Below, in pieces: positions 8,630 through 17,443 of a stretch of DNA of 41,017 nt (positions are counted from its first letter, which is position 1; each line of letters opens with the position of its first letter). The stretch comes from Prevotellaceae bacterium UBA4336 (lineage in GTDB: Bacteria; Bacteroidota; Bacteroidia; Bacteroidales; Bacteroidaceae). A program made the translations under genes and the position numbers. The notes beneath the pieces were generated by a model that was given only the letters and a program-made list of their open reading frames with translations, did not search any database and had not been told where the DNA came from. The stretch spans positions 16,918-57,934 of the forward strand of contig DGTM01000070.1 of the NCBI GenBank assembly GCA_002394305.1, read 5' to 3'.

Positions 8630-9673
8630 ATGCCTTCTTCCCGAAACGATTCTTGTGTAGTCTCTCGTTTTGCCCCCTCCCCTACCGGACGCATGCACCT
8701 GGGCAACGTGTTCTGTGCCCTGCTCTCGTGGCTCTCGGCCAAGAGCAAAGGCGGGCAGTGGCTCCTCCGCATCGAGGACATCGACCCCGGACGTTCGCGC
8801 CGCGACTATGCCCTGCAGCTCATGGACGACCTGCAATGGCTCGGACTGCCTTGGGACGGCGAAGTCGTCTGGCAGAGCGAGCGCTCGGACATCTACGCCC
8901 ACTACCTCCGGCTGCTGCAGGACGCAGGCCTCACCTACCCCTGCTACTGCACGCGGGCCGACATCATGGCTACGCAAGCACCGCACGAAACGGACGGCCG
9001 CATCGTCTATGCCGGCACCTGCCGCCCAAAGAACATGTCCCCTAGTCTGGCTAGATTATCTAGTTCTTCTAGATTATCTAGATTATCTAGACTTTCTAGC
9101 CCATCTAGTCAGACTATAAACTCCCCTGCTGCCATTCGCCTCCTTGTGCCCGATGAGGACATTTCCTTCACCGACGGGCACTACGGCCCGCAGCGTGTCA
9201 ACCTGGCGCGGCACTGCGGCGACTACATCCTGCGCCGCCGCGACGGGGCTTGGGCCTATCAGCTGGCCGTAGTGGTGGACGATGCCCTGATGGGCGTCAC
9301 GGAGGTTGTCCGCGGTCGCGACCTTCTCCTGAGCACCCCCCAGCAGCTCCATCTCCACAACACTCTTGCCTCTTTAACTTCTCTCCCTAAAGGGAGCCGG
9401 GGGGTCTCCTACTTCCATCATCCTCTTCTCGTCAACGAAAGCGGCCAGCGCCTCTGCAAGCGCGACAAGTCGCTCGACCTCGGAGCCCTTCGCGCCAGGC
9501 ACATCGCCCCCGAGGACATCATCGGCCTCCTGGCTCATCTCGCCGGCCTTCAGCCTGCCCCTGTCCCCGCAAAACCGCAGGACCTCCTGCCTCTGTTCTC
9601 CTGGCAGAAAGTCCCTTTGCACGACATCGAAGCGAAGACTTTAACATCGAAAAACACGAACGACACGAATTAA
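8630..9673 (+). CDS. gluQ: Glutamyl-queuosine tRNA(Asp) synthetase
   Basis: GluQRS is a truncated glutamyl-tRNA synthetase without the anticodon-binding domain. It charges glutamate onto the queuosine of tRNA(Asp). The HIGH-type motif is in RFAPSPTGRMHLGNVF (residues 11-26), and the KMSKS-like motif is CKRDKSLDL near residue 280. The zinc ligands of the family are visible as CYCTRADI near 104 and GTCRP near 129. At 347 residues it is longer than usual (about 290-310). The excess is a low-complexity Ser/Arg/Leu stretch at residues 139-160 encoded by 9-nt repeats, placed just after the zinc site, plus a short SLPKGSRGVSYF insert near 251. Confidence 0.92.
   Translation: MPSSRNDSCVVSRFAPSPTGRMHLGNVFCALLSWLSAKSKGGQWLLRIEDIDPGRSRRDYALQLMDDLQWLGLPWDGEVVWQSERSDIYAHYLRLLQDAGLTYPCYCTRADIMATQAPHETDGRIVYAGTCRPKNMSPSLARLSSSSRLSRLSRLSSPSSQTINSPAAIRLLVPDEDISFTDGHYGPQRVNLARHCGDYILRRRDGAWAYQLAVVVDDALMGVTEVVRGRDLLLSTPQQLHLHNTLASLTSLPKGSRGVSYFHHPLLVNESGQRLCKRDKSLDLGALRARHIAPEDIIGLLAHLAGLQPAPVPAKPQDLLPLFSWQKVPLHDIEAKTLTSKNTNDTN
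9046..9113. repeat. 9-nt TCTAGATTA repeats in frame inside gluQRS
   Basis: About seven 9-mers of the form TCTAGATTA run in frame. The array begins with CTAGTCTGGCTAGA and ends with TCTAGTCAGACTA, so its ends are inverted relative to each other. Because 9 is a multiple of three, copy number can change without frameshift. Confidence 0.8.
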
Positions 9674-10072
9674 TATTTAACCACAGATTAAGCTGATTAA
9701 ACTGATTTTTTATTTGACAACGAATTATAATAAGTTCACACAGAAAGCACTGAAACAGTTTAGAGTCAGTTGAGAGTTTTTATGTCACACAGAAAGCACG
9801 GAAATCACAGAAAAATGATTTCATGAATGAAATCCTAATTCGCTCAATTCATTTTAAAAGTTCCGCAGAAATAATAGAAATAAAAGAAAAAGGCAGCAAT
9901 TGCTGCCCTTTAAATTTCTGTGTTTTCTGTGATTTCTGTGTGACAAAAAACTTATATGGGCGTAGCCATTCGTATTTTTCGTGCTTTTAGATGTAAAAGA
10001 TAAATTCACTCTTCACTCATCATGTTTTGGGCGGAGGCGCTTCCGAGATAAGCGCTAGGCGCTTCCGGCTCC
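9674..10072. other. Gene-free stretch of inverted CACAGAAA-type repeats
   Basis: No gene was found. The stretch holds a repeat of the form CACAGAAAGCAC near 9742 and 9786. An inverted copy (TTTCTGTGTTTTCTGTG and on) at about 9916-9945 could pair with 9783-9813 to make a stem of roughly 28 bp around 100 bases. A perfect 16-bp palindrome sits inside that loop. Near 10035-10056 there is one unit of the 22-nt GCTTCCGAGATAAGCGC family, just after the end of the ABC ATPase gene. Confidence 0.65.
9892..9907. terminator. Palindrome, possible bidirectional terminator
   Basis: GGCAGCAATTGCTGCC is a perfect palindrome preceded by an A-rich run and followed by CTTTAAATTTC. It lies between the convergent gluQRS and ABC ATPase genes, which fits a shared terminator. 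The T-tract is short. Confidence 0.5.
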
Positions 10073-10747
10073 TTACATCTCCACTTCCGTGACGATCTGG
10101 CCGTCGCTGAGGTTGACGATGCGCTGGGCGTAGCTGGCATCGCGCTGCGAGTGCGTCACCATGACGATGGTAGCGCCTTCGTCGTGCAGCTGGCTCAGCA
10201 GCTCCATCACCTCACGGCCGTTCCTGGAGTCGAGGTTGCCCGTAGGCTCGTCGGCAAGGATAATCTTCGGACGCGAGACGACGGCCCGGGCGATGGCGAC
10301 ACGCTGCTGCTGGCCGCCGCTGAGCTGCCGCGGGAAGTGCTTGGCGCGGTGGCTGATGTCCATGCGCCGCATGGCTTCCTCCACCCGCTTGCGGCGCTCG
10401 GCCTTCGGCATCCGCATGTAGAGCAGCGGCAGTTCGATGTTCTCCTCTACACTAAGGTCGTCGATGAGGTTGAAGCTCTGGAAGACGAAGCCGATGAGTC
10501 CCTTGCGCAGTCGGTCGCGCTCGGGTTCGCTCAGCGGCGTCACGTCCTGTCCGCCAAGCAGATACTGTCCGCCAGTCGGGGCATCGAGTAGGCCGAGAAT
10601 GTTGAGCAATGTCGATTTGCCGCAGCCGCTGGGGCCCATGATGGCGACGAACTCGCCTTCGTTAATCTCAAGGTTCACGCCGTTCAAGGCGATGGTGCGC
10701 ACCTCTTCTGTCGTAAAAGCACGCTGCAGGTTGATGGTCTGAATCAT
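10073..10747 (-). CDS. ABC transporter ATP-binding protein (MacB/LolD type)
   Basis: This 224-residue ATPase would power the adjacent FtsX-type permeases at the inner membrane. It has Walker A GPSGCGKST near residue 40, the signature LSGGQQQR near 143, Walker B IILADEPTGNLD near 163 and the switch His in MVTHS near 197. The spacing and the GCGKSTLLNILGLLDAPTGG segment are typical of the MacB/LolD group, which work by mechanotransmission rather than by classic substrate translocation. The start MIQTINLQRAF at 10747 is chosen because the 51 codons upstream only translate GTTGAC-type repeats. It follows permease 1 by 216 bases on the same strand and is probably co-transcribed from the sigma-54 promoter at 13374-13390. 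Confidence 0.93.
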   Translation of the reverse strand: MIQTINLQRAFTTEEVRTIALNGVNLEINEGEFVAIMGPSGCGKSTLLNILGLLDAPTGGQYLLGGQDVTPLSEPERDRLRKGLIGFVFQSFNLIDDLSVEENIELPLLYMRMPKAERRKRVEEAMRRMDISHRAKHFPRQLSGGQQQRVAIARAVVSRPKIILADEPTGNLDSRNGREVMELLSQLHDEGATIVMVTHSQRDASYAQRIVNLSDGQIVTEVEM

Positions 10748-10754
10748 ATTTTTA

Positions 10755-10915
10755 GTTGACAAGTTATTTGTGAGTTGACGAGTTGACAAGTTGTTTGTGA
10801 GTTGACGAGTTGTTTGTGAGTTGACGAGTTGACAAGTTGTTTGTGAGTTGACAAGTTGTTTGTGAGTTGACGAGTTGACAAGTTGTTTGAGAGTTGACAA
10901 GATGTTTGAGTTGCT
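10755..10915. repeat. GTTGACAAGTTG / GTTTGTGA tandem repeats
   Basis: About fifteen short units built from GTTGACAAG, GTTGACGAG and TTGTTTGTGA fill the gap between permease 1 and the ATPase gene. The same family precedes permease 2 at 17210-17263. The following bases 10929-10960 carry one copy of the CCTCCCC...GGGGGAGG family. Confidence 0.8.
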
Positions 10916-10963
10916 TGTGGTAACTTTTCTCCTCCCCTTTGGGGGAGGTCGGGAGAGGGGCTC

Positions 10964-13339
10964 TTAATTCTCCTTCAATACTTCATACGGCCTTATTCTT
11001 GTTGCCTTCCATACTTGTTGCCAGAGCGTGAGGGCGCAGAGGAGCAGGACGATGGCGATGCTCACGAGTGGAATCCACCAGGCGATTGTGGCGTGGATGG
11101 TGTAGTAGCGCGTAATCAGCTGGTGCAGGCCGATGAGCGAGACGGGAATGCTGACGGCGGCTGCGGCAGCCAATATAATAAGGTAGCGGCGCGAGAGGAG
11201 CAGGGCGATGTCGCGGAACGTGGCGCCGTTGACCTTGCGAAGCGCTATCTCGCGGTAGCGGCGGCGCACGTCGAACATCATCAGGCCGAGCACGCCGAGG
11301 CAAGTCACGGCAATCGCCAGGAACGAGAAGGTGAAGAAGATGCGTGCCGTGCGGCGGTCCTCCTCGTACATGGCCTTCACCTCGTCGCTGAGCCAATGGT
11401 AGTCTAGGTCGTTCTTGCCGAAGACCTCCTTCTCCACCTTCTTCAAGTAAGTCACGGCCTCCGCTTCGTGGCCCGGCTCGATGCTCACCAGCGTGCGCTT
11501 CTCCGAGGAACCAATGTAATAGACGGTATGTTGCCGATCGTATTTGCCTTGTTCGTATGTGAAGAAGATGGCCGGCTGTGGCTCCGACTGCTTCATGGGA
11601 TGAAAATCCTTCACAATGCCTACCACCTGATAGGTGGGATACTTGGAGGTGTCTGTGTCACTCGTAACGTGTAGATAAAAAGAGAGGGGGATACCCTCCG
11701 TGCGCCAGTTTTTCAGCCCCAGGCGTTTCAGGGCCGTCTCGTTGATGACGCAGTGGTAAGTGTTGCTGTGGTTGTCGAGCGAGTCACATAGGCCGCGCCC
11801 TTCCAGGATTTCCAGGCCCAGGACATTCTGTATGTGTTCGTTCATCTTCATCCAGTACATGCTCGTCCCGTTAGCATCCTGAATCTCGTACTTCTCGGCC
11901 ATGAAATTCTGGTCTTCGCAAAGGTCGTGTACGAAGGGACTCTCGCGCATGCGCTCCCTGAAGAGCTGGCGGTCTGTCACCTCCTTGTTCATGTCTTCGT
12001 GCGAGTACATGTCGGACGTATATGGCAAACAGGAGATGACATTCTCTGTATTGAACCCCGGGTCTGCCGTCATCATCACGCGTAGCTGCCGCATCAGGTA
12101 GAAGCTGACGGTGATGAGGGAAATGGAAATGAAGTACTGGAGGAACAGGAAGAGATGAGAGCCCCTGCCGCTTCTTTTTACCTTCCCGGCTGCGCTGACC
12201 AGCGGCAAAAGCAGCACGATGCAAAGCGACAGGACGGTGTCGAAGACGGGCATCGTCATCTGCTCCATGTTGAACCAGTCCTTCATGTGCGGCGTGGTCA
12301 GTTCGACGACCATCCACACGCCAACCATGGCAAGAGCGCTGATGAGCAGGTTCTCCATGTAGAGCATCGAGAAGATGTCCAGGCGCGATGCTCCGAAGAG
12401 GCGGCGCACCGTCATTTCGTGATTGCGTGCATGCCGCATGACGGCATAGAGGTTGAGGAAGTTGAAAATTCCAACGAAAAAGAGCAGTATGCCGACGGCC
12501 AGCAACATCCACAGGTGCTCCTTCGAACTGGGTTTGTTCACCGACGGCCAGTTCTCATGGTTCGTGTAGTCCAGGAAATAATCGTACGGCTCCAGCTTGT
12601 AATTCCAGAGGACTTCCTTGTTGTCATTCCCATAACTGAATGCTGTGACACCTTTTTGCTTGACCTGCCGTGTGTTGAATTGTTCGCGGGTTAAGCCCTC
12701 CTTCAGCTTGGCAAAGGTGAGGCGAAATGTGTTGTTGAGCCATCCCTCATCCTCTACGTACGTCACCATCTCATAGTGCACGGTGGACTTTGTGGCAGGC
12801 TCGCGGAAGATGCCCGTCACGGTGTGCAGACGATTTTCTGCCATGAATGTCTGTCCGACGGCGCTTTTGTCCGGGAACATCTTGCGGGCCAGCGTCTCGC
12901 TGATGATGGCATCTCCTTCGACATGCAAGTCCAGCGTGCCCTCGACGGCTTCCAGCGGAAAGACCTTGACGAAGTCGCTGTCGGCACTGATGGCGTAGAC
13001 GGTGAAAGTCTTCTCGCCCCCCAGCTTTACCGAGAACAGGCTGCGCAGCCATACACTGGTTGCGGCCTCCACGCCCTCTGTCTCTGTGATGGGATGCCCA
13101 TCCTCTGGTATCTTCCTTGCGATCATAGCGCTTCGGTTTGCATTAGGATCGTCGCTCTCGTACTCCTCCCTTTGGGCTAAGCATATCCTTTCCCGGTCGG
13201 GCATCCAGTGGTCGATAGTCCATTCCTGGTGCAGGTAGCGAGCGATGATGACGGTGCCGCTGAGCGAGATGATGAGGCCCAGCAGGGAGAGGGCGGTGTA
13301 GCCCTTCATGCGGGAAATAAGTCGGAATGCTTGTTTCAT
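10964..13339 (-). CDS. FtsX/MacB-type ABC transporter permease 1
   Basis: This 791-residue inner-membrane protein has two FtsX modules. There is an N-terminal helix (residues 15-35), a periplasmic domain (about 40-270), a first helix block with the FtsX pattern LFGASRLDIFSMLYMENLL (about 275-390), a further helix near 410-430, and a second periplasmic domain. The C-terminal FtsX block (about 665-791) contains RRRYREIALRKVNGATFRDI. Such permeases pair with an ATPase, an adaptor and TolC to export substrates from the periplasm. The start at 13339 is chosen because the predicted transcription start is near 13363, so an upstream in-frame ATG at 13390 falls inside the promoter. Both ends are nearly identical to permease 2, while the periplasmic parts differ. 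Confidence 0.92.
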   Translation of the reverse strand: MKQAFRLISRMKGYTALSLLGLIISLSGTVIIARYLHQEWTIDHWMPDRERICLAQREEYESDDPNANRSAMIARKIPEDGHPITETEGVEAATSVWLRSLFSVKLGGEKTFTVYAISADSDFVKVFPLEAVEGTLDLHVEGDAIISETLARKMFPDKSAVGQTFMAENRLHTVTGIFREPATKSTVHYEMVTYVEDEGWLNNTFRLTFAKLKEGLTREQFNTRQVKQKGVTAFSYGNDNKEVLWNYKLEPYDYFLDYTNHENWPSVNKPSSKEHLWMLLAVGILLFFVGIFNFLNLYAVMRHARNHEMTVRRLFGASRLDIFSMLYMENLLISALAMVGVWMVVELTTPHMKDWFNMEQMTMPVFDTVLSLCIVLLLPLVSAAGKVKRSGRGSHLFLFLQYFISISLITVSFYLMRQLRVMMTADPGFNTENVISCLPYTSDMYSHEDMNKEVTDRQLFRERMRESPFVHDLCEDQNFMAEKYEIQDANGTSMYWMKMNEHIQNVLGLEILEGRGLCDSLDNHSNTYHCVINETALKRLGLKNWRTEGIPLSFYLHVTSDTDTSKYPTYQVVGIVKDFHPMKQSEPQPAIFFTYEQGKYDRQHTVYYIGSSEKRTLVSIEPGHEAEAVTYLKKVEKEVFGKNDLDYHWLSDEVKAMYEEDRRTARIFFTFSFLAIAVTCLGVLGLMMFDVRRRYREIALRKVNGATFRDIALLLSRRYLIILAAAAAVSIPVSLIGLHQLITRYYTIHATIAWWIPLVSIAIVLLLCALTLWQQVWKATRIRPYEVLKEN

Positions 13340-13373
13340 TGATGACTTGGTGCTAACGTTTACATCATTATAC

Positions 13374-13390
13374 AGCAAGAACCGTGCCAA
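13374..13390 (-). promoter_or_regulatory. Sigma-54 promoter of permease 1
   Basis: Minus strand TTGGCACGGTTCTTGCT matches the -24/-12 consensus YTGGCACGRNNNTTGCW at every position. Transcription should start near 13363, 24 bases before the ATG. Confidence 0.88.
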
Positions 13391-13400
13391 ACAGAGAAAT

Positions 13401-13432
13401 TGCTGATTTCGTTAGAGATACGAAAATCAGCA
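13401..13432. promoter_or_regulatory. Inverted repeat between enhancer dyads and promoter of permease 1
   Basis: TGCTGATTTCG and CGAAAATCAGCA form a 11-12 bp inverted repeat with one bulged base and a loop of nine. It lies between the enhancer dyads and the sigma-54 promoter. It may be a small terminator of the upstream DUF4143 gene or a structural element. Confidence 0.45.
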
Positions 13433-13444
13433 ATGTTCGGAATG

Positions 13445-13480
13445 TGTGCGGAAGCGCTCTGTTGTGTGCGGAAATGCACG
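13445..13480 (-). promoter_or_regulatory. Paired enhancer dyads upstream of permease 1
   Basis: Two 16-bp imperfect dyads, TGTGCGGAAGCGCTCT (13445-13460) and TGTGCGGAAATGCACG (13465-13480), are 20 bp centre to centre. The nearer one ends 54 bases upstream of the sigma-54 promoter. The same arrangement precedes permease 2 and tolC. Confidence 0.8.
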
Positions 13481-13507
13481 ATGATTGCGTCCACAATGAT
13501 GTCCTGA

Positions 13508-14632
13508 CTATAAATACTCAAGATAGTTGTCGGGAGTAACTACGGCTGCTTCGCTCACAGGATAAGCCTGTGTGAACGCAGCGGGGATGGCAGCAGTGTT
13601 CCGTTTGGGATTCCATTTCAGTTCAAAGGCACGGAACGTACCGTCGCACTCCTCGACGTAGTCTATTTCCTGTTGCGACTTGGTGCGCCAAAAGTAACTC
13701 TTGGCATAGCGTCCTGCGTAGTGGTTGGCCTTCAGACGCTCGCTGATGAAGAAGTTTTCCCAAAGGGCTCCCGTGTCGGCCCGCAATGCCAAAGGAGCAA
13801 AGTTCTGGACGACGGCATTGCGTACACCATTGTCGTAGAAAAATATCTTCCGGCTCTTCTTCAGTTCGTTGCGCAGATTGCGGCTGAAGGCTTGCAGGCG
13901 GAAGACGATGAAGCACTTCTCCAGGAGGTCTATGTACTTCTCCACGGTCTTGCTGTCCGTTCCCACTGTCTGCGCCAGTTCGTTATACGACACTTCGCTC
14001 CCCATCTGCAAAGCCAGTGCCACCAATAGCTTTTCCAACAATGCCGGTCGCCGTATGCCTTCCAGTTCGAGCAAGTCCTTGTACAAGTAGCTGCCTGTGA
14101 GGTTGGTCAATGTTTCGCGTACCTCAGCCTGATAGTTGAGTACATCCGGGTACGAGCCATAGATGAGCCTGCTCTCCAGGCTCTGGCGGACAAACAGGAT
14201 GCCTTTTGTGCGAATCAGTTCGCCCGTTGACAAAGGAAAGAGCATGTATTCCCACTTTCGCCCCGTCATCGGCTCATTGATTCTTGCACGCAAGTCTAAG
14301 GATGAGGATCCCGTCACCATCAGTTGCACCTGAGGGAAATTGTCCTGGATGCGCTTCAGGGTCAGCCCTATGTCTGTAGCCCGCTGAGCTTCGTCCACCA
14401 TGACAATCGTGTTGTCGGCTATCAGTTGCTGTAGCTCGGCCATGGTGGGATTGGTGAGGAGCTCCCGTGCATCAGCCTCATCCAGATTCAGGCGAAGAAT
14501 CTTTTCCGGACGGTTGCGGAGCACCTCGTTGAAGAGTGTGGTCTTGCCCACCTGGCGTGCACCTACCACAACAATTGCTTTACCTTCAAAAAGCTTCTGT
14601 TCTATCTTTGCTTGCAGTTCGCGTGTAATCAT
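13508..14632 (-). CDS. AAA ATPase with C-terminal DUF4143
   Basis: This 374-residue protein is of the common ATP-binding (AAA_14)/DUF4143 type. Walker A is VVGARQVGKTTLF near residue 22, Walker B is the hydrophobic strand ending in VMVDEAQRA near 78, and the sensor region TGSSSLDL is near 109. The DUF4143 part (about 190-340) ends in a nuclease-like block with FWRTKSQQEIDYVEE and FELKWNPKR, recalling the D-x-E-x-K core of restriction-like endonucleases. The family is widespread and frequently horizontally spread; its role is not established. It interrupts the two permease genes, and its end abuts the enhancer dyads of permease 1. Confidence 0.88.
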   Translation of the reverse strand: MITRELQAKIEQKLFEGKAIVVVGARQVGKTTLFNEVLRNRPEKILRLNLDEADARELLTNPTMAELQQLIADNTIVMVDEAQRATDIGLTLKRIQDNFPQVQLMVTGSSSLDLRARINEPMTGRKWEYMLFPLSTGELIRTKGILFVRQSLESRLIYGSYPDVLNYQAEVRETLTNLTGSYLYKDLLELEGIRRPALLEKLLVALALQMGSEVSYNELAQTVGTDSKTVEKYIDLLEKCFIVFRLQAFSRNLRNELKKSRKIFFYDNGVRNAVVQNFAPLALRADTGALWENFFISERLKANHYAGRYAKSYFWRTKSQQEIDYVEECDGTFRAFELKWNPKRNTAAIPAAFTQAYPVSEAAVVTPDNYLEYL

Positions 14633-14740
14633 CTTAAAGAGGAAATAGTGGCGAATGATGGGGCAAAGGTAGTAAAGAAAGGCGAATAATCCAAAATATC
14701 GAAGACTTTTTTGGATTATAATCCGAAATAGTCGCTACTT

Positions 14741-17203
14741 TTAGTTCTCCTTCAATACTTCATAGGGTTTGATGCGTGTTGCCTTCCATACTTGCTGCCA
14801 GAGCGTGAGGGCGCAGAGGAGCAACACGATGGCGATGCTCACGAGGGGAATCCACCAGGCGATTGTGGCGTGGATGGTGTAGTAGCGCGTTATCAGCTGG
14901 TGCAGGCCGATGAGCGAGACAGGGATGCTGACAGCAGCAGCTACAGCCAATATAATAAGGTAGCGGCGCGAGAGGAGCAGGGCGATGTCGCGGAACGTGG
15001 CGCCGTTGACCTTGCGAAGCGCTATCTCTCGGTAGCGGCGGCGCACATCGAACATCATCAGGCCAAGCACACCGAGGCAAGTCACGGCAATGGCCAGCAG
15101 CGAGAAGGTGAAGAAGATGCGTGCCGTGCGACGGTCCTCGCGATAGAGTTCATCCTTCTGGTCTGAGAGCCAGTTGTATTCCAAGTCTTCCGTGCCCCAC
15201 ACTTCCTTATTCATCTGGCGCAGGTACTTTATTGCATCCTCCTCGCAGCCCGGAGCAATGCTCAGTAGCAAGTCATTGGGCAGGAAGTCCATTGTCTGGC
15301 TGTCCCAGTTTAGGGTTGGGAAGAAGATGATGGGAGGCTGTGGCTCTGAGAGGCGACCGGGATGGAAGTCCTTCACGATGCCTACCACGTTGTAGGGCGG
15401 GTTGCCTGAGCAATCCTTATCGCTTGCCCACCACCATCGTTCAGGGAGCTGCACCGTCTCGCTTCGCCAGTCCTTCAGTCCCAAGTGTCGAACTGCTGTT
15501 TCATTGAGCAGGCAGTTGTATGAGTAGTTGTCCAAGGTATCGTTTAATTCCCTTCCTTCCAGCAATTCCAGTCCGAACATCTCCATCGTATTATGGCACA
15601 TTTCCTTGTACGCCAGTTTTTGCCCCTCTATTTCCATCAGTTCACCGGCACCTATCATGTCGGGGTCCACGATGATGCTTTGGATGTAGGGACACTCTCT
15701 CAGCTTCTTCAAGACAGCCGTTGCCTTTTCTCCCCTGCTGTTATCGACGATGTTCCCGTTGTCATCTTTCCTGATGCGGTTGTAGTCTTCCCTGGGCTTG
15801 GGGACGATGTGGAGTATGCCTTCCGTCCTGTAGCCCGGGTCGCCGTCCATCATCAGGTGCAACTGACGCATCATGTAGATGCTGACAGTGATGAGGGTCA
15901 GGGAGATGAAGAACTGGAAGAACAGGAACCCAGCGGCCCCCCAAGACCCACCCCCGTGCCCCTCCCTTGTAGGGAGGGGAGTGGAATGTACAATCAGTCT
16001 TGAAAGGTAACTGCTCCCCTTCCTAAAATGGAGGGGTAAGGGGGTGGGTCCGGCAAGTGGAAGCCCTATGAGAATAATCAACGTCAGCCCGACATCGAAC
16101 TTCCGCTGCGGCAAGACCTCTATATTATAATAGGTGGCGAGTAGTGGCTCCATGAGTTCCACGACAGCCCATACGCCTATCATCGTGAGCAGGGCGAGCA
16201 GGAACGTCTCGGCATAGAGCTGGCAGAAGATGTCCCAGCGCGAGGCACCGAACAGGCGGCGCACCTCCAGCTCGTGGCGGCGGTGGCTGCGCATCACGGC
16301 AAAGAGGTTCAGGAAGTTGAAGATGCCGACGAGGAAGAGCAGGACGGCGACGGCGAAGAGCATCCACAGGTACTGCGGGCTGCTGCACGGGCTAAGCGAA
16401 GGAATGGTTCGGAATTCCTGTCCATAACTCTCAATCAGCCTTCTCAGGTTTCCCGTATAGGGCACAAGCAAGAAATGGAACTCTGGATTCTGGCCTCCCC
16501 ATGAATTCTTGGGCTGACGCTCGTTATACGCCTCCATGCTTGCACCCTTCGCCAGCTTTATCATCGTAAAGTTAAGGGCATTGCCAACCCACCAGTCCCT
16601 GCGTGCATAGTTGGCAACATCGAAGTGGATTGTGCTCTTGCCCGATGGCCGACGGAACACGCCCACGATGGTATGCAGTGTATTCTCGTCGCCCATCTTC
16701 ATGGTCTTCCCCACAGCACTCTCGCCCGGGAAGTGGCGACGGGCGAAGTCATCGCTCACGATGGCCTGCCCTTCTGTACGCAGCACCAGTGTGCCCTCCA
16801 AAGCTTGCAGCGGGAAAACATCAACGAAGCTGCTGTCAACGCTGATGACGGGTGCGGTGATAGTTTCCTCGTTCTCCAACGTGATGTAGTAACCGTTCTG
16901 CAGCAGATGGACATCCGAGAAGGCTTCCACGTCGCTCTGTCCCAAAGTAGGCGACACGAAGCCCTCTGTTTTGTTGGGATTCCAAGCCAAACCAGGCGTT
17001 GGCTCATCCCCCCAAATGCCATTGATGCAGCGTTGGCACAAGATGTAAGTCCTGTCCAGGTCGGGCATCCAATGGTCGATGGTCCATTCCTGATAGAGGT
17101 AGCGGCTGATGATGACGGTGCCACTGAGCGAGATGACGAGGCCGAGCAGGGAGAGGGCTGTGTAGCCCTTCATGCGGGAGATAAGTCGGAATGCTTGTTT
17201 CAT
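14741..17203 (-). CDS. FtsX/MacB-type ABC transporter permease 2
   Basis: This 820-residue paralogue of permease 1 has the same order: helix (15-35), periplasmic domain, FtsX block with LFGASRWDIFCQLYAETFL (about 300-400), extra helix (about 425-445), second periplasmic domain, and C-terminal FtsX block with RRRYREIALRKVNGATFRDI. Its first 45 and last 130 residues are almost the same as in permease 1; the periplasmic domains are clearly divergent, suggesting different partners or substrates. Residues 384-419, in the cytoplasmic or loop segment before the extra helix, are encoded by a copy of the G-rich composite repeat. The start at 17203 follows the shared MKQAFRLISRMKGYTALS N terminus. An upstream in-frame ATG at 17476 precedes the predicted transcription start near 17416. 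Confidence 0.92.
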   Translation of the reverse strand: MKQAFRLISRMKGYTALSLLGLVISLSGTVIISRYLYQEWTIDHWMPDLDRTYILCQRCINGIWGDEPTPGLAWNPNKTEGFVSPTLGQSDVEAFSDVHLLQNGYYITLENEETITAPVISVDSSFVDVFPLQALEGTLVLRTEGQAIVSDDFARRHFPGESAVGKTMKMGDENTLHTIVGVFRRPSGKSTIHFDVANYARRDWWVGNALNFTMIKLAKGASMEAYNERQPKNSWGGQNPEFHFLLVPYTGNLRRLIESYGQEFRTIPSLSPCSSPQYLWMLFAVAVLLFLVGIFNFLNLFAVMRSHRRHELEVRRLFGASRWDIFCQLYAETFLLALLTMIGVWAVVELMEPLLATYYNIEVLPQRKFDVGLTLIILIGLPLAGPTPLPLHFRKGSSYLSRLIVHSTPLPTREGHGGGSWGAAGFLFFQFFISLTLITVSIYMMRQLHLMMDGDPGYRTEGILHIVPKPREDYNRIRKDDNGNIVDNSRGEKATAVLKKLRECPYIQSIIVDPDMIGAGELMEIEGQKLAYKEMCHNTMEMFGLELLEGRELNDTLDNYSYNCLLNETAVRHLGLKDWRSETVQLPERWWWASDKDCSGNPPYNVVGIVKDFHPGRLSEPQPPIIFFPTLNWDSQTMDFLPNDLLLSIAPGCEEDAIKYLRQMNKEVWGTEDLEYNWLSDQKDELYREDRRTARIFFTFSLLAIAVTCLGVLGLMMFDVRRRYREIALRKVNGATFRDIALLLSRRYLIILAVAAAVSIPVSLIGLHQLITRYYTIHATIAWWIPLVSIAIVLLLCALTLWQQVWKATRIKPYEVLKEN
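15945..16055. repeat. Composite G-rich repeat in frame inside permease 2
   Basis: On the minus strand this is a shortened relative of the modules at 20590-20856 and 24034-24240. It has an ACCCCTCC...GGAGGGG-type stem followed by AGTTA. A short spacer ending in CATTCCACT leads into the hairpin CCCCTCCCTACAAGGG with its complement, then a G-rich tail. The reading frame is kept open through it. Confidence 0.75.
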
Positions 17204-17209
17204 TTTTAT

Positions 17210-17263
17210 AGTTGACAAGTTGACGAGTTGACAAGTTGACGAGTTGACGAGTTGACAGGTTGA
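17210..17263. repeat. 8-nt TTGACAAG/TTGACGAG tandem repeats
   Basis: Six units of period 8 lie immediately upstream of the permease 2 start codon. They are related to the longer array at 10755-10915 upstream of the ATPase gene. Confidence 0.8.
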
Positions 17264-17285
17264 TTCTTCTGCGGGGTGTCCAAAA

Positions 17286-17410
17286 ACACAGCGTGCCGTG
17301 ATGGGCAACACAGCGTGCTGCGATGGGCAACACAGCGTGCCGTGATGGGCAACACAGCGTGCTGTGATGGGCAACACAGCGTGCCGTGATGGGCAACGCG
17401 ACGTGCCGTG
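17286..17410. repeat. 22-nt tandem repeat in the permease 2 leader
   Basis: Five full units start at 17286, 17308, 17330, 17352 and 17374, and a degenerate sixth follows. Each contains ACACAGCGTGC(C/T)G(T/C)GATGGG. The array lies between the sigma-54 promoter and the gene, so it should be transcribed as a leader. Its reverse complement family occurs in frame in mnmG and polA. Confidence 0.85.
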
Positions 17411-17426
17411 TTTCATCTTTCTATAC

Positions 17427-17443
17427 TTCAAGAACCGTGCCAA
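17427..17443 (-). promoter_or_regulatory. Sigma-54 promoter of permease 2
   Basis: Minus strand TTGGCACGGTTCTTGAA matches the -24/-12 consensus except at the C of TTGC. The predicted start near 17416 gives a leader of about 213 bases made mostly of repeats. Confidence 0.82.

Noticed and set aside
10748..10900. N-terminal extension of the ABC ATPase
   Set aside because: The 51 codons only translate GTTGAC-type repeats.
13340..13390. N-terminal extension of permease 1 from ATG 13390
   Set aside because: The extension translates the sigma-54 promoter itself and starts upstream of the predicted transcription start.
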